From Natrinema soli (GTDB lineage Archaea > Halobacteriota > Halobacteria > Halobacteriales > Natrialbaceae): a DNA stretch of 15,600 bases. Position 1 is the first letter of the stretch, and every line of letters starts with the position of its first letter. The stretch lies in NCBI RefSeq assembly GCF_028618695.1, contig NZ_JAQIVI010000059.1, positions 12,710 to 28,309 of the forward strand, read 5' to 3'. Made by a program: the position numbers and the translations under genes. The notes beneath the pieces are model-generated. The model was not told where the DNA came from and did no database searches. It was given only the letters and a program-made list of their open reading frames with translations. Of the stretch, positions 14,912-15,600 are shown piece after piece.

Positions 14912-15264
14912 GCGGAGTCAGAAACCTCCGAATTGTCCAAGTAGGAGATCGTGGCCGTCGTAACCTGGTCGGTGAACTCGTAGGTGACCGAGCCCTGCCG
15001 GCCGACGACGTGGAGATCGTCTTTCAGCGTGGCGACCGTCTAGGGGAGGACGTAGCTCTGCTGGCCTGGTTCCCCTCGGACCCACGCCTCGCTCGGCACG
15101 GCGAAGCTCCCTACGTGGTGGGACTGCGTGGTGAATGCGACGGCAATCGTCTCCTCATCGGGGTAGGGCATTCGCTCGCCGGAAACGACCAGCCACGGGC
15201 GGGGATTTCCTCCGTCCGTCTTGAACGGATCGGGGGCCCAGATGACGGTTCCGCGGTCAGCCAT
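14908..15264 (-). pseudogene. PemK/MazF-type toxin with in-frame amber
   Basis: A 118-residue toxin in full length, with ATG at 15264. The start RGTVIWAPDPF, NPRPWLVVSGERMPYPDEE and IAVAFTTQS match the PemK/MazF beta-barrel endoribonuclease fold. TAG at 15040-15042 (codon 75, QSYVLP-stop-TVATLK) breaks it; Trp is expected there in relatives, and TGG to TAG is one base. The remainder reads in the same frame as TVATLKDDLHVVGRQGSV and TTATISYLDNSEV to TGA 14908-14910, which overlaps the integrase ATG. Toxins of this family cleave mRNA and are held by a cognate antitoxin. The truncated 74-residue product lacks the C-terminal part and is probably harmless. The winged-helix gene 6 bases upstream is the natural antitoxin candidate. 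Confidence 0.8.
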
Positions 15265-15270
15265 CCGGGA

Positions 15271-15564
15271 TCACGACTCCTCGTCCGACTCGGTTTCAGA
15301 CTCGATAGAGTCTACCGCGGTCTCCATCCAGGCCTCGACGTCGTCGTCGGAGAACCCGCCGTCGATGTCGTCGGCCGTGGCGGCGCCGTGCATCCCCGCC
15401 GACGCGACCGCATGCTCGGCGTCTACAATTGTCCAGAACCGGTCGCGGTGCTCGACGAGGCCGTGTTCTTCGAGACGCTTCAGCGTGGGGTCAACGCTCC
15501 CCTCGGGCACGCCGACGGCGTCGAACTCCTCGAGCAGGTCGAGGAGGACGACATCTACACCCAC
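15271..15564 (-). CDS. Winged-helix protein, possible antitoxin/regulator (5' end uncertain)
   Basis: At least 97 residues from GTG 15564; the frame stays open to the window edge, so the true start may lie outside. The front half has a winged-helix shape: VVLLDLLEEFDAVG, VPEGSVDPTLKRLEEHGLVE (recognition helix) and HRDRFWTIVD (wing). The back half is GMHGAATADDIDGGFSDDDV followed by a very acidic tail (EWMET-like, ending ESETESDEES). It lies 6 bases upstream of the PemK/MazF-like toxin and in line with the integrase, so it may be the antitoxin or the operon's regulator. The acidic tail would suit wrapping a basic toxin, but this is inference. No lesions are visible in the part seen. Confidence 0.6.
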   Translation of the reverse strand: MGVDVVLLDLLEEFDAVGVPEGSVDPTLKRLEEHGLVEHRDRFWTIVDAEHAVASAGMHGAATADDIDGGFSDDDVEAWMETAVDSIESETESDEES

Positions 15565-15600
15565 TACGTGAAGAAGACGGAATAATGAGCACGGATAACC

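Noticed and set aside
4819..15042. TAG recoding (for example pyrrolysine) because four broken genes contain in-frame TAG
   Set aside because: TAG ends intact genes here (PadR, wHTH regulator, monooxygenase). Most of the affected genes also carry frameshifts, one stop is TAA, and no pyrrolysine genes are seen.
14017..15585. A 522-codon open frame on the plus strand, the second longest in the window
   Set aside because: It is antisense to the integrase, toxin and winged-helix genes, whose minus-strand motifs are clear. Long antisense frames are common in GC-rich haloarchaeal DNA. Its product is Arg/Pro/Gly-rich without motifs. Only its last few codons are kept as a finding.
1..15600. CRISPR arrays, rRNA, tRNA and complete insertion sequences
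   Set aside because: No regularly spaced repeats, RNA-gene signatures, transposase motifs or paired terminal repeats were found.

Overview
The window looks like a haloarchaeal (class Halobacteria) accessory region. Coding is GC-rich with G/C-heavy third positions, proteins are acidic, and many genes have a TATA-like box about 25-28 bases before the start codon with little or no leader. Families recognised from memory of haloarchaeal proteins include small PadR regulators, a PAS histidine kinase, a MsnO8-like flavin monooxygenase, small membrane proteins and an integrase linked to a PemK/MazF-type toxin. No database was searched.

Layout, left to right: (1) 136-885, a winged-helix regulator and a small conserved protein, divergently transcribed from a 93-base region holding two TATA boxes and a palindrome. 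(2) 1026-1547, a PadR regulator with a 7+6+7 palindrome next to its TATA box, and a 32-residue membrane peptide. (3) 1711-2390, an AT-richer stretch with two doubtful ORFs. (4) 2391-4232, an intact membrane PAS-PAS histidine kinase. (5) 4322-5068, minus strand, the remains of an ABC ATPase/permease pair. (6) 5110-6916, plus strand, a second ABC-2 exporter pair whose ATPase has a Walker A glycine-to-valine change and whose permease has a 1-base frameshift. (7) 7055-9165, minus strand, an intact MFS transporter followed by a broken HSL-type esterase. (8) 9297-11085, an intact FAD protein and an intact luciferase-like monooxygenase, divergently transcribed. (9) 11361-13651, a small membrane protein, a chimeric methyltransferase pseudogene, a minus-strand UbiE-like methyltransferase with two compensating frameshifts, and a membrane protein with an amber codon and a frameshift. 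(10) 13648-15564, minus strand, a winged-helix gene, a PemK/MazF-like toxin and a tyrosine-recombinase integrase in tight operon order. The toxin has an in-frame amber; the integrase has a frameshift, an ochre and apparently Asn in place of the catalytic Tyr.

The main unexpected feature is the number of lesions: eight single-base indels, mostly next to short runs, five in-frame stops, and two changes at residues essential to their families. They fall in accessory genes, while the kinase, MFS, FAD and monooxygenase genes are clean. This suggests real decay of mobile or dispensable cargo, but poor consensus quality could also create single-base indels, so the reads should be checked. I see no convincing new multi-gene system. 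The nearest candidate is the winged-helix / toxin / integrase operon, whose coupling suggests that maintenance and integration functions travel together.
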